In this document: positions 26,136 to 34,006 of the stretch, piece by piece
Layout: each line of letters begins with the position of its first letter
How positions within the stretch are numbered: the stretch's first letter is position 1
Source: Emcibacter sp.
Lineage (GTDB): Bacteria > Pseudomonadota > Alphaproteobacteria > Sphingomonadales > Emcibacteraceae
Direction of reading: 5' to 3'
DNA: 64,000 bases
NCBI GenBank assembly: GCA_021647465.1
Contig: JAKIUQ010000006.1
Coordinates: 124,001 to 188,000, forward strand
Position numbers and translations under genes: made by a program
The notes under the pieces: generated by a model
What the model was told of the DNA's origin: nothing
The model's input: only the letters and a program-made list of their open reading frames with translations
The model's database searches: none

Positions 26136-26546
26136 TCACGTTAGTTTAAAGGCATGGGGCAGCAGTTCATCCATGGTGAATGTGCGGTGGCCGTCCACAT
26201 GGACGGGGACTTCGGGGCCGAGGAATTCTGACATAACCTGCCGGCAGGCCCCGCAAGGCACCAGCGATTCTTTTGACAAGCCTGCCTCATTATGACCAAT
26301 GGAAATGGCCAGGCCGATAACTTTGGCGGGGGAGGCGGTGCGGGCGGAAAATAACGCAACCCTTTCGGCGCAGCAGGTCAGGCCGTAACTGGCATTTTCA
26401 ATATTGGTGCCTTTGAATATCTGACCATCATCCAGCAAAACCGCCGCGCCAACAGGGAAATTAGAATAGGGGGAATAGGTATTCTCCTTGGCTTCTCTCG
26501 CGGCTTTTATAAGTTTCTCTTCGGATGTCATGGCGTTTTGAATCAT
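26136..26546 (-). CDS. cdd: cytidine deaminase
   Basis: Deaminates cytidine and deoxycytidine to uridine and deoxyuridine in pyrimidine salvage. The 136-residue product matches the homotetrameric form. Zinc and catalytic motifs CAER and PCGACRQ are intact, and YSPYSNFPVGAA near the N-terminus is typical. It is divergent from tdk, so salvage genes cluster here. It ends 2 bp from the convergent amidohydrolase gene, without a visible terminator. Confidence 0.95.
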   Translation of the reverse strand: MIQNAMTSEEKLIKAAREAKENTYSPYSNFPVGAAVLLDDGQIFKGTNIENASYGLTCCAERVALFSARTASPAKVIGLAISIGHNEAGLSKESLVPCGACRQVMSEFLGPEVPVHVDGHRTFTMDELLPHAFKLT

Positions 26547-26591
26547 AGAGTGTCTGCTTTTGAAAAGGGATGAAATTTCTATTGCGCTATC

Positions 26592-26623
26592 TTGTCACAA
26601 ATCTTTATTTACCGTATGGTAAA
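26592..26623 (+). promoter_or_regulatory. candidate tdk promoter with overlapping dyad
   Basis: TTGTCA (26592-26597) and TATGGT (26615-26620) are separated by 17 bases. TTTACC-GTAT-GGTAAA (26608-26623), an inverted repeat with 6-bp arms, covers the -10 region, which suggests an operator for a dimeric repressor. It lies about 50 bases before tdk and could also affect divergent cdd. Confidence 0.45.
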
Positions 26624-26671
26624 AATCATAAGAACTCAATATGAAAGACCAATTATATTTTAGGGAAATAT

Positions 26672-27247
26672 ATGGCAAAATTATATTTTTATTATTCATC
26701 AATGAATGCCGGAAAATCAACAACCCTGCTGCAGTCCAGTTTTAATTATCAGGAGCGCGGCATGGGAACCATGCTGTTTACGGCGGCTCTTGATGATCGC
26801 TATGGCAAGGGCGTGATTGCCTCCCGCATTGGATTGGAGGCAAAGGCCCATGTATTTGATGCTGCAACAGATATATATGATGAAGTTGCCAATGAGCTGA
26901 AAATTCGCAAAATAAATTGCGTGTTGATTGATGAGGCCCAGTTTCTCAATCGCGCTCAGGTTTTCCAATTGGCGGCCATTTGTGATCACATTGGCATTCC
27001 GGTGCTGACCTATGGTATCCGCACCGATTTTCAGGCTAATCTGTTTGAAGGCAGCATGCATCTTTTGGCTTTGGCCGATGAATTGAAAGAGCTGAAGACC
27101 ATTTGCAAATGTGGCCGCAAGGCCTCAATGAATTTGCGTATGGATGAGACGGGAAAAGTCATTAAAGAGGGGGCGCAAACAGAAATTGGCGGCAATGACC
27201 GCTATGAAGTGCTGTGCCGAAAACATTTTATGGAATTGGTTTTTTAA
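26672..27247 (+). CDS. tdk: thymidine kinase
   Basis: Phosphorylates thymidine to dTMP (type II TK). Of its 191 residues, SSMNAGKSTTLLQ is the P-loop, DEAQFL the Walker B-like motif, and CKCG plus CRKHF the zinc-binding lasso cysteines/His; the nucleoside loop GNDRYEVLC is present. It starts at an ATG after GGGAAATAT. It is followed after 18 bp by the nuclease gene, and the two may form a nucleic acid salvage unit with divergent cdd. Confidence 0.96.
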   Translation: MAKLYFYYSSMNAGKSTTLLQSSFNYQERGMGTMLFTAALDDRYGKGVIASRIGLEAKAHVFDAATDIYDEVANELKIRKINCVLIDEAQFLNRAQVFQLAAICDHIGIPVLTYGIRTDFQANLFEGSMHLLALADELKELKTICKCGRKASMNLRMDETGKVIKEGAQTEIGGNDRYEVLCRKHFMELVF

Positions 27248-27265
27248 AATACAGGAAGAAAAAAT

Positions 27266-28042
27266 ATGCGAAAATTTCTAAGTCTGCTCATGATTTTCAG
27301 CTTGATCGGGGTGCAAACAGCCGGGGCATATGGCAATAAGGGGCACCGTGTCGTGGCGGAAATCGCAGATCGGCATCTGACAGCGCAGGCGCGCAAAAGA
27401 ATTCAGGAAATACTGGGGGACCAGTCTCTTGCCGAAGTCGCTTTCTGGGCCGATGAGATGAAATCAAATCCCGATAAATATTGGCGCGCGGCAAATGTCT
27501 TTCATTATATTAATGTCCCGCCCGGGGGAACTTTTGAAGGGTCTGTCCGAAATCCGAAAGGCGATATGTTAAGCGCCTATGAAGATTTTGAAGCAACCCT
27601 TAAGTCCAAAACATCCACCCGCGCTGAAAAAGAACATGCCCTTAAATTTTTGGTTCATATTGTCGGCGACATGCATCAGCCTATGCATTTTGGCCATCGC
27701 AAGGATCAGGGCGGCAATCGAACCAAAGTGATGTGGTTTGACGAGATCACCAACCTTCATGCCGTCTGGGACAGTAATCTGGTGGAGCAGGAAAATCTGT
27801 CCTTCACGGAAATGGCCAATTTTCTCGATAAAGCCAGCCCGGAAGAAATCATCGAATATCAAAAAGCCAAGCCCATTGACTGGGTTCATGAAGGGCTTGT
27901 CCTTCGCGATATGGCTTATGATATTGGAGACAGGAGCTTTTCCTGGGATTATATCTATAAAAACCGTCCGGTAATTCGCGAGCAGCTACGCAAAGGCGGC
28001 GTCAGGCTGGCCGGTGTTTTGAACGAAATATTCGCTGAATAA
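27266..28042 (+). CDS. S1/P1-family secreted nuclease
   Basis: A 258-residue zinc nuclease with a Sec signal (MRKFLSLLMIFSLIGVQTAGA) that degrades single-stranded DNA/RNA or 3'-nucleotides outside the cytoplasm. Zinc ligands are visible as GNKGHRVVAEIA, FHYINVP, LVHIVGDMHQPMHFG, DQGGN and LHAVWDSNLV. The mature N-terminus appears to be Tyr-Gly rather than the Trp1 common in the family; the N-terminal backbone binds zinc, so this may be tolerated. Placed after tdk, it could feed nucleosides to salvage. Confidence 0.95.
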   Translation: MRKFLSLLMIFSLIGVQTAGAYGNKGHRVVAEIADRHLTAQARKRIQEILGDQSLAEVAFWADEMKSNPDKYWRAANVFHYINVPPGGTFEGSVRNPKGDMLSAYEDFEATLKSKTSTRAEKEHALKFLVHIVGDMHQPMHFGHRKDQGGNRTKVMWFDEITNLHAVWDSNLVEQENLSFTEMANFLDKASPEEIIEYQKAKPIDWVHEGLVLRDMAYDIGDRSFSWDYIYKNRPVIREQLRKGGVRLAGVLNEIFAE

Positions 28043-28048
28043 AATACT

Positions 28049-28088
28049 GGCGGGGCAAATCTAATAATGGCGAGATTTAGGCTCCGCC
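28049..28088. terminator. stem-loop between convergent nuclease and epimerase genes
   Basis: GGCGGGGC-AAATCT pairs with AGATTT-AG-GCTCCGCC, with one mismatch and a 2-base bulge, around a 10-base loop. The long stem covers the end of the epimerase gene. There is no T-run, so intrinsic termination is uncertain. Confidence 0.35.
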
Positions 28089-29063
28089 CCAAAGTCTTTC
28101 ATCCAGGCGGGACATTTGGCCATTATTGATGATCAGGCCATATGCCCTGTCCTTGCTCAGCAGGGCCGGGGCATCAAGATCCACATAGGCGGCCTGAGTT
28201 GCCAGAACCATGGCAGGGGCCATGGACAGGGATGTGCCAACCATGCAGCCAACCATGACACCAAGCTTTGCCTTGCGGGCTTTGGCGGCCAGTTTTATGG
28301 CTTCGGTCAAGCCGCCGGTCTTGTCCAGTTTGATATTGACGATGTCATAAAGGCTGCGCAACCTTTTCACATCCTCCGACGTATGACAGGACTCGTCCGC
28401 GCCAAGGGGGATCGGGGATTGATAACCGCGCAATTCTTCATCATTCTGGGCAGGAAGAGGCTGTTCGATCATAACGACATTAAGTTTTGCAAGGGCAGGG
28501 GCGATATCTTTGAGCAGGGTAAAACACCAGCTTTCATTGGCATCAATCAATAATCTGGATTGGGGCGCATTGGCGTGAATTTCTTCGATTCTTTTCACAA
28601 TATCCTGATCATTTAATTTAATCTTCAGCATGGGAAATTTATTGAGTTTTTTGGCGGCTTTGCCCATTTCTTCTGCCGTGCCGATACTTATGGTCTGCAC
28701 CGTCTGGATGTTATCCGGATACAGAAAACCCAGAATTTCACTCACGCTTGTATTTTTTTCTTTAGCCTCAAGGTCCCACAAGGCGCAATCAAGGGCATTT
28801 CGCGCCGCGCCGGGCGGTAATAGATCATAGAGATCGTCTCGCCTGAACCTGCCGTGCAATTCAGGGCCGGCTGTTTTTAATTGTTCATATACACTGTCAA
28901 TATTTTCACCATATCGCGGCGAAGGAACAGATTCTCCGCGCCCGGAATGTTTTTGGCTATCAAACCTGAGGTCAACGGTGATGATATCTGTTGCAACTCT
29001 TGAGCCACGGGCAATGATAAACGGCTCTTTAAGCGTCCATGTTTCCTTGGTGATATTTAACAT
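28077..29063 (-). CDS. dgcA: enolase-superfamily dipeptide/N-acyl amino acid epimerase (DgcA-like)
   Basis: A 328-residue enolase-superfamily racemase of the L-Ala-D/L-Glu epimerase subgroup. Catalytic Lys lies in LKIKL; metal ligands are in LIDANESW (Asp), IEQPLP (Glu) and GADES (Asp); the second Lys is in NIKLDKTGG. The gene lies 10 bp after a DUF1611 (DgcN) gene. In marine bacteria this pair is known for D-glutamate use: DgcN makes N-acetyl-D-glutamate and DgcA epimerises it to N-acetyl-L-glutamate. A classical murein dipeptide epimerase role remains possible, but the neighbour favours DgcA. Confidence 0.85.
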   Translation of the reverse strand: MLNITKETWTLKEPFIIARGSRVATDIITVDLRFDSQKHSGRGESVPSPRYGENIDSVYEQLKTAGPELHGRFRRDDLYDLLPPGAARNALDCALWDLEAKEKNTSVSEILGFLYPDNIQTVQTISIGTAEEMGKAAKKLNKFPMLKIKLNDQDIVKRIEEIHANAPQSRLLIDANESWCFTLLKDIAPALAKLNVVMIEQPLPAQNDEELRGYQSPIPLGADESCHTSEDVKRLRSLYDIVNIKLDKTGGLTEAIKLAAKARKAKLGVMVGCMVGTSLSMAPAMVLATQAAYVDLDAPALLSKDRAYGLIINNGQMSRLDERLWGGA

Positions 29064-29073
29064 TTCAAGACCC

Positions 29074-30084
29074 TTATAAATTATCCATTAGAGAAGCCGC
29101 GCCGGTTATGATCGGGTCAAAGCAGGGGACGGAAAATTCTTGCGCGAGCCGGGTCATTTCTGCCATGCCTTTTTCCTTGCCGATGGTGCGGCAATTCAGA
29201 GCAATTCCGGCCAGTTTAACCTTTGGGTTGGTCAGGCTGGCCACCTGAAGGTTGGCCTCGATAGCTTGCCGCAAGCTGGGGACTTTAAAGTCTGGCAGTC
29301 CCTTGATGGTTTCCCTGCCGGCCTCATGACACATGACAATCAGATCAGGCTGGGCGCCGTGAAGCAATCCGGTACTGACCCCGGCAAAAGAGGGATTATG
29401 CAGCGATCCCTGACCTTCGATAATGTCCCAATGGCTTTTCGTATTGTCAGGAGATATCATCTCTACCGCGCCAGAAATAAAATCTGCGACAACGGCGTCA
29501 ATACATATGCCCGAGCCAGCGACCATGAGACCGGTTTGCCCCGTTGCCCTGAAATCAACATCATAGCCTTTTTTGATCATTTCTTTTTCAATGGCAAGAG
29601 AGGCATACATCTTGCCAACAGAGCAATCAGTCCCCACGGTCAATAATCTTTTTCCTGAACGCTTCTGACCGGTTCCGACGCGAAGCTGGCCATCATAATG
29701 GCGCACATCATATAATTTTCGGCCAAATTTTTCTGCTGCGGCCTGTATTTCGGGGATATCGGATAATTTATGATGCAGGCCGCTGACCACATCCAGCCCA
29801 TTTTCCAGAGCTTCGAGAATATAGGGCAGCCAGCTTTCTGATATTATCCCGCCGCTGTTGGCCAAACCAAGAATAAAAGTTTGCGCGCCAGAGGCGACGG
29901 CGGCCTCTATGGATAATCGCTTTAATCCTAGCGTTAACGTGCATGACGGCCCGGCGACTTCCCCGATACAAACTTCCGGACGCCACTGGGCAAGACCGCG
30001 AGACATTTTAATCGCCAGCGGTGAGTTCTCACACCCAAGAAATAATAAATAGGGGGCTTTAAAATCCATCGCCGTCATGCTCAT
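29074..30084 (-). CDS. dgcN: DUF1611 protein, DgcN-like D-glutamate N-acetyltransferase
   Basis: A 336-residue P-loop protein of the DUF1611 family. The nucleotide-like loop is VGTDCSVGKM at about residues 149-158, followed by the FRATGQTGLMVAGSG and EGQGSLHNPSFAG motifs characteristic of the family. Members named DgcN acetylate D-glutamate using acetyl-CoA. It is the first gene of a two-gene operon with the DgcA-like epimerase (10 bp apart). Older annotations call it a hypothetical protein. Confidence 0.83.
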   Translation of the reverse strand: MSMTAMDFKAPYLLFLGCENSPLAIKMSRGLAQWRPEVCIGEVAGPSCTLTLGLKRLSIEAAVASGAQTFILGLANSGGIISESWLPYILEALENGLDVVSGLHHKLSDIPEIQAAAEKFGRKLYDVRHYDGQLRVGTGQKRSGKRLLTVGTDCSVGKMYASLAIEKEMIKKGYDVDFRATGQTGLMVAGSGICIDAVVADFISGAVEMISPDNTKSHWDIIEGQGSLHNPSFAGVSTGLLHGAQPDLIVMCHEAGRETIKGLPDFKVPSLRQAIEANLQVASLTNPKVKLAGIALNCRTIGKEKGMAEMTRLAQEFSVPCFDPIITGAASLMDNL

Positions 30085-30187
30085 GCCAAATTTTCTTTCT
30101 ATAAAATTTTAATCCATATTCTCATATGGAAAGCTTTTATAAAAATATTGCAAGCGATTTATACTGAAATGTCAATTTTGCTCTTTT

Positions 30188-31714
30188 CTATCTTTCTCTG
30201 AAAGATGTATTCAGGGCGTTATTGATGGGTTTGACCAGATATTGCAGAAGGGTTTTTTTGCCGGTTTGAATATCTGCCACAACTGTCATGCCAGATGTAA
30301 TTCTGTTGGATTTGGGATCGGTTCCAATGAAATTTTGGGGCAGGCTGATGATGCCTTTAAAATAAGTTTCGCCCTTTTCATCCATGAATGACGAGGCTGA
30401 TATGCGGGAAAGCGTGCTTGAAATGCTGCCATAGCGGGCAAAATTATAGGTATCAATTTTCACAAGCACCTCGGTCCCCACATTCACATGACCAATATCC
30501 CGGGGCGAGATTTTTACTTCGGCGATGAGGGTATCAGACATGGGAACAATCTTGGCCAGAACATCACCGGGGGGTATAATGCTTCCCGCCGTGCGATATT
30601 TCAGGCCTTTGATAATGCCAGATGCCGGGGCGCGGACGGACAGTCTTTTCACGCGGTCATTCAATTGGGTCAGCTGGGCAGAAACCTGCGCCCGTTCGCT
30701 GCTTAGATTATCCATCTGCATCAGACTTTCATTGCGGAATTTTTCATTTAATGCCACAAGGTTACCTTTGACCTGTGCGATGCTTGCGCGGACACTGACT
30801 TTGGTTAATTGGGTATTGTTAAGGTCGCCTTCCGCCTTATTGTGGGCGCGTTGTACCTCAAGAAGCTTTATTTTTGAGCCAAGACCTTTATCGGTTAATT
30901 CCTGACGCATAGCCATTTCTTCGGCAATGATGGCCAGCGTTCGGCTTTCTGTTGCCTCGCGCCGATCGAGGAGGACAAGCTCGTTCTCTTTTTCCTTTAT
31001 TTGTGACAATATTACATTTTGTTGTGCCATTCGTGATTGATTTTGCGCCCTAAGGACATCACGTTGATCCTGTACTAACAGGGGGTAATCTTTTTCATAG
31101 AGGGAGAAATCCTGTCCAAACCCGTTTTTATCAATATTTGTATCATTTGCGGCAAAGGACTTTAGCCGTGCGATTTGTAAGGTCAGGGCGATATGCCGGG
31201 CTTTGAGCCGATTAAGGTCGGACAGGGCCGCCGATGGCGCCATGGTTAAAATTACCTGACCCTTTTCTACTTTCTGGCCTTCACTTATAAGGACTTCTGA
31301 AACGATGCCGCCTTCCAAATGCTGTACAGGTTTCAGGCTTGAGGAGGGACGAATTTCGCCGACGGCGATGCTGGTCTCATTTAATGTGGTAACAGAGGCC
31401 CAGATAATCATGCCGAAAATGAAAAGCGATATAACGCCAACTGTGGAAACAACAGCTCTGGGCGGGCCGGATTCTTCAAGCAGGATGGCGCGGGATAAAA
31501 ACCGGGTATAGTAGGATACGGGTTTTTGTTTTTTCTGACTGGCAAGTTCCGTCGCTTTTTCCATGAATTTTTCAAGCTTATTGCCGCCCGCGGCCACAAG
31601 GGAAGGATTATCGCCAAGTGTTATTCTTGCGTTATTCCCCAGAGCCTTTTCTGGGGTATTTTCTTGCCTGTTCTCTTGCCTGTTCTCTTGGCTATCTTTA
31701 TTTTTATTTGTCAT
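30188..31714 (-). CDS. type I secretion membrane fusion protein (HlyD family)
   Basis: A 508-residue periplasmic adaptor linking the inner-membrane ABC exporter to an outer-membrane TolC-like channel. A cytoplasmic charged N-terminus is followed by one membrane helix (about 88-108) and the barrel-sandwich half VQHLEGGIVSEVLISEGQKV. A long coiled-coil hairpin (about 180-350) comes next, then the second lipoyl half RLSVRAPASGIIKGLK. The conserved C-terminal beta-barrel carries EVKISPRDIGHV and GMTVVADI. It is the third gene of the operon after the two ABC proteins (49 bp). No TolC gene is nearby. Confidence 0.95.
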   Translation of the reverse strand: MTNKNKDSQENRQENRQENTPEKALGNNARITLGDNPSLVAAGGNKLEKFMEKATELASQKKQKPVSYYTRFLSRAILLEESGPPRAVVSTVGVISLFIFGMIIWASVTTLNETSIAVGEIRPSSSLKPVQHLEGGIVSEVLISEGQKVEKGQVILTMAPSAALSDLNRLKARHIALTLQIARLKSFAANDTNIDKNGFGQDFSLYEKDYPLLVQDQRDVLRAQNQSRMAQQNVILSQIKEKENELVLLDRREATESRTLAIIAEEMAMRQELTDKGLGSKIKLLEVQRAHNKAEGDLNNTQLTKVSVRASIAQVKGNLVALNEKFRNESLMQMDNLSSERAQVSAQLTQLNDRVKRLSVRAPASGIIKGLKYRTAGSIIPPGDVLAKIVPMSDTLIAEVKISPRDIGHVNVGTEVLVKIDTYNFARYGSISSTLSRISASSFMDEKGETYFKGIISLPQNFIGTDPKSNRITSGMTVVADIQTGKKTLLQYLVKPINNALNTSFRER

Positions 31715-31763
31715 TTTTATACTCTAAACTTCATCTATATTTTAACACTGAATACTTAAATAA

Positions 31764-34004
31764 TTAATGCTGGGGAAAAATTTCTTCTGGTGGGCCAAAT
31801 TTTTGCACCATGCCATTTTCTAAAACCAGAACTTTGTCGGCCATTTTAATATGGCTCGGGCGATGTGATACCATGAGGATAGTTGTGTCACCTTTTATGG
31901 CTTGAAGTGATTGCATAAATGCGGAATCACCATCAAAATCCAATGTCTTGGCCGGTTCATCAAGCAGTAAAATTGGGGCATTTTTCAGATAGGCCCGCGC
32001 CAAAGATATCCTCTGTAAGAAGCTCGACGGCATACTTTGGATGGATTGGTCCCCTATGCGGGTATTGAAACCATATTCAAGGGCGGCAATATCATCCATG
32101 ACATTTGCCTTCTCGCAGGCTGTGATCATATCTTCATCAGTTGCCATCGGCTGGGCAAGCCTGATATTTTGCGCAATAGTTCCGTGGAAGAAATGTGATT
32201 GCTGCGGGACATAGGCGATTGACCTTCGTAACGTGATCGGGTTAATTTGCCTTATATCCATACCATCCAGTATGATCTGACCGGCTTGAGGCCGACTCAT
32301 GGCCAACAGGAGTTTCAGCGCCGTTGACTTGCCAGAAGCATTATGGCCCATAATGGCTAACATTTCACCAGGGCTGACTTGAAAAGACACGCCGAGCAGG
32401 GCAGGTTCTGAATTTGGCCGGTACCTGAAGCTGACGCGGTCTACAATAATATTTCCGGTAAATTCCCGATTTGACAAGTTCGATGGACTGGGGTCTTCTT
32501 CTGATTTTATCTTCATCAAAAGATTTATTTGTTTTACGCTACTGATAATCTGTTCAAGCCGGGACAGGGTCAGGAATAAACTTTGCAGGGGGGACAGAAC
32601 GCGCCATACCAGCGCCATACAGGCAATCAATGCGCCAATTGTCATATCGCCGTTCAATATTCTCAAAACGCCAAACCCAACTGTGGCAACCCCCGCCGCC
32701 ATCATGATTGCCTGAGCCATGCTTTGCATCAGCAGTGATATCTGAGACGTGCGAAAATGAGTATAGGCGGCGTTCGCGGATAAATCACGAAAGCGATCAA
32801 GCCAGGATTGTTCCGAGGCCGTCTGTTTTATGGTGCGAAGATTGGACATGCTTTCAACGAGAAAACCGTGTTTTTCCGCCTTATGGCGGCTGGACTGGGC
32901 AACCGCCCGCTTCATCGAAGGCAATAAAATAAAGGCGACAAGCCCGAAAACCCCCATCATAACGATAGGAATATAGGCAATGGAGCCCCCTAATGCGGCG
33001 ATGATCACAAGAAAAATTATCACAAAGGGTAATTCCAGAACAATATTAACCAATGTACCCGAGAATAATCCTTTAATCGTATCAAATTCCTTTAATCTGG
33101 ATACTTGGGCCCCAATCGGTGATGATTCCGTCATTGATGGCGGTAAGGATAATAGTTTCTGAAAAGTTCTATTCGTTATAATATTTTCCACACGTGCGCC
33201 GAGATAGGCGACAAATTTTGAACGAACAATGCGTAGTAAAATTTCGCATAAGATGGCGAAAGCGATCCCTGCGGTAAGGTAGGCCAGCGTGTCAGCGGAC
33301 TTTGAGGGGATAACCTTATCATAAATTGCCATGATAAACAGGGGAACGAGAAGCGCAAAAATATTGAGCAGTAACGTCATAAAGAAAAGTTGTTTAATAG
33401 TGCTCTTAAAACGTAAAGCCAGACTTCCTACCCAGTTTTCAACGGGTTTTTCCACCTTTTTTTTATTGGTGTGGGTCGTATATTCTGAAGAAATGAAATA
33501 GGCCGTTCCGGTTACAGAAGTATCCTCAAGAATTTTTTCAGTACGGCCAACGCTGTCAAATATGCGTATGCCCTCGGCTTCCCTTGAGAGAATTACCATG
33601 GGTTGATCGTCGTTTGCGGCAAAAATACAAGGAAAAAGCCGTTCATCAATTTGTGAAACACAAGCCGCTGAACGAACCGTTCTGTAATGTAGGTGGGCGA
33701 GTGTGTTTCTAAATTCTGTTATGTCAAGGCTGTCTGCGAAATGCGGGAGCGCTTCGAATAATCCACGTATATTTCCGCGCCAGCCAAGCGCAGTCAGTAA
33801 CGGAATAAGGCATGCCGCAAATGGCGATTTCGCATTAAAAGAGCCAATTTTCCCCGTCTTTAACGCGTCCGTTAATAGAGAGCCGTTCGAGGCGGAAAGC
33901 TTGACACCCTCCTGCACGCGGCTTTCAAGGTCGTCAATCAGCGCGCGCGCGGGACCTTTTTGCGCGGTATTATTACGCTCAGTATTTTGTCCGGAATTTT
34001 GCAT
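31764..34004 (-). CDS. type I secretion ABC transporter with C39-like domain, degenerate signature
   Basis: A 746-residue half-transporter of the LapB/HlyB type. The N-terminal C39-like domain (about 60-175) lacks the usual catalytic Cys context and probably recognises substrate. The membrane domain is at about 200-480 and the ATPase domain at 515-746. Walker A (GHNASGKST, 553-561), Walker B with Glu (LLLDEP, Glu683) and the H-loop (His714) are intact, but the LSGGQ signature is replaced by MPSSF (658-662). It follows a second ABC gene by 2 bp, so a heterodimeric exporter is likely. The probable cargo is the RTX protein encoded divergently. Confidence 0.92.
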   Translation of the reverse strand: MQNSGQNTERNNTAQKGPARALIDDLESRVQEGVKLSASNGSLLTDALKTGKIGSFNAKSPFAACLIPLLTALGWRGNIRGLFEALPHFADSLDITEFRNTLAHLHYRTVRSAACVSQIDERLFPCIFAANDDQPMVILSREAEGIRIFDSVGRTEKILEDTSVTGTAYFISSEYTTHTNKKKVEKPVENWVGSLALRFKSTIKQLFFMTLLLNIFALLVPLFIMAIYDKVIPSKSADTLAYLTAGIAFAILCEILLRIVRSKFVAYLGARVENIITNRTFQKLLSLPPSMTESSPIGAQVSRLKEFDTIKGLFSGTLVNIVLELPFVIIFLVIIAALGGSIAYIPIVMMGVFGLVAFILLPSMKRAVAQSSRHKAEKHGFLVESMSNLRTIKQTASEQSWLDRFRDLSANAAYTHFRTSQISLLMQSMAQAIMMAAGVATVGFGVLRILNGDMTIGALIACMALVWRVLSPLQSLFLTLSRLEQIISSVKQINLLMKIKSEEDPSPSNLSNREFTGNIIVDRVSFRYRPNSEPALLGVSFQVSPGEMLAIMGHNASGKSTALKLLLAMSRPQAGQIILDGMDIRQINPITLRRSIAYVPQQSHFFHGTIAQNIRLAQPMATDEDMITACEKANVMDDIAALEYGFNTRIGDQSIQSMPSSFLQRISLARAYLKNAPILLLDEPAKTLDFDGDSAFMQSLQAIKGDTTILMVSHRPSHIKMADKVLVLENGMVQKFGPPEEIFPQH

Positions 34005-34006
34005 GA

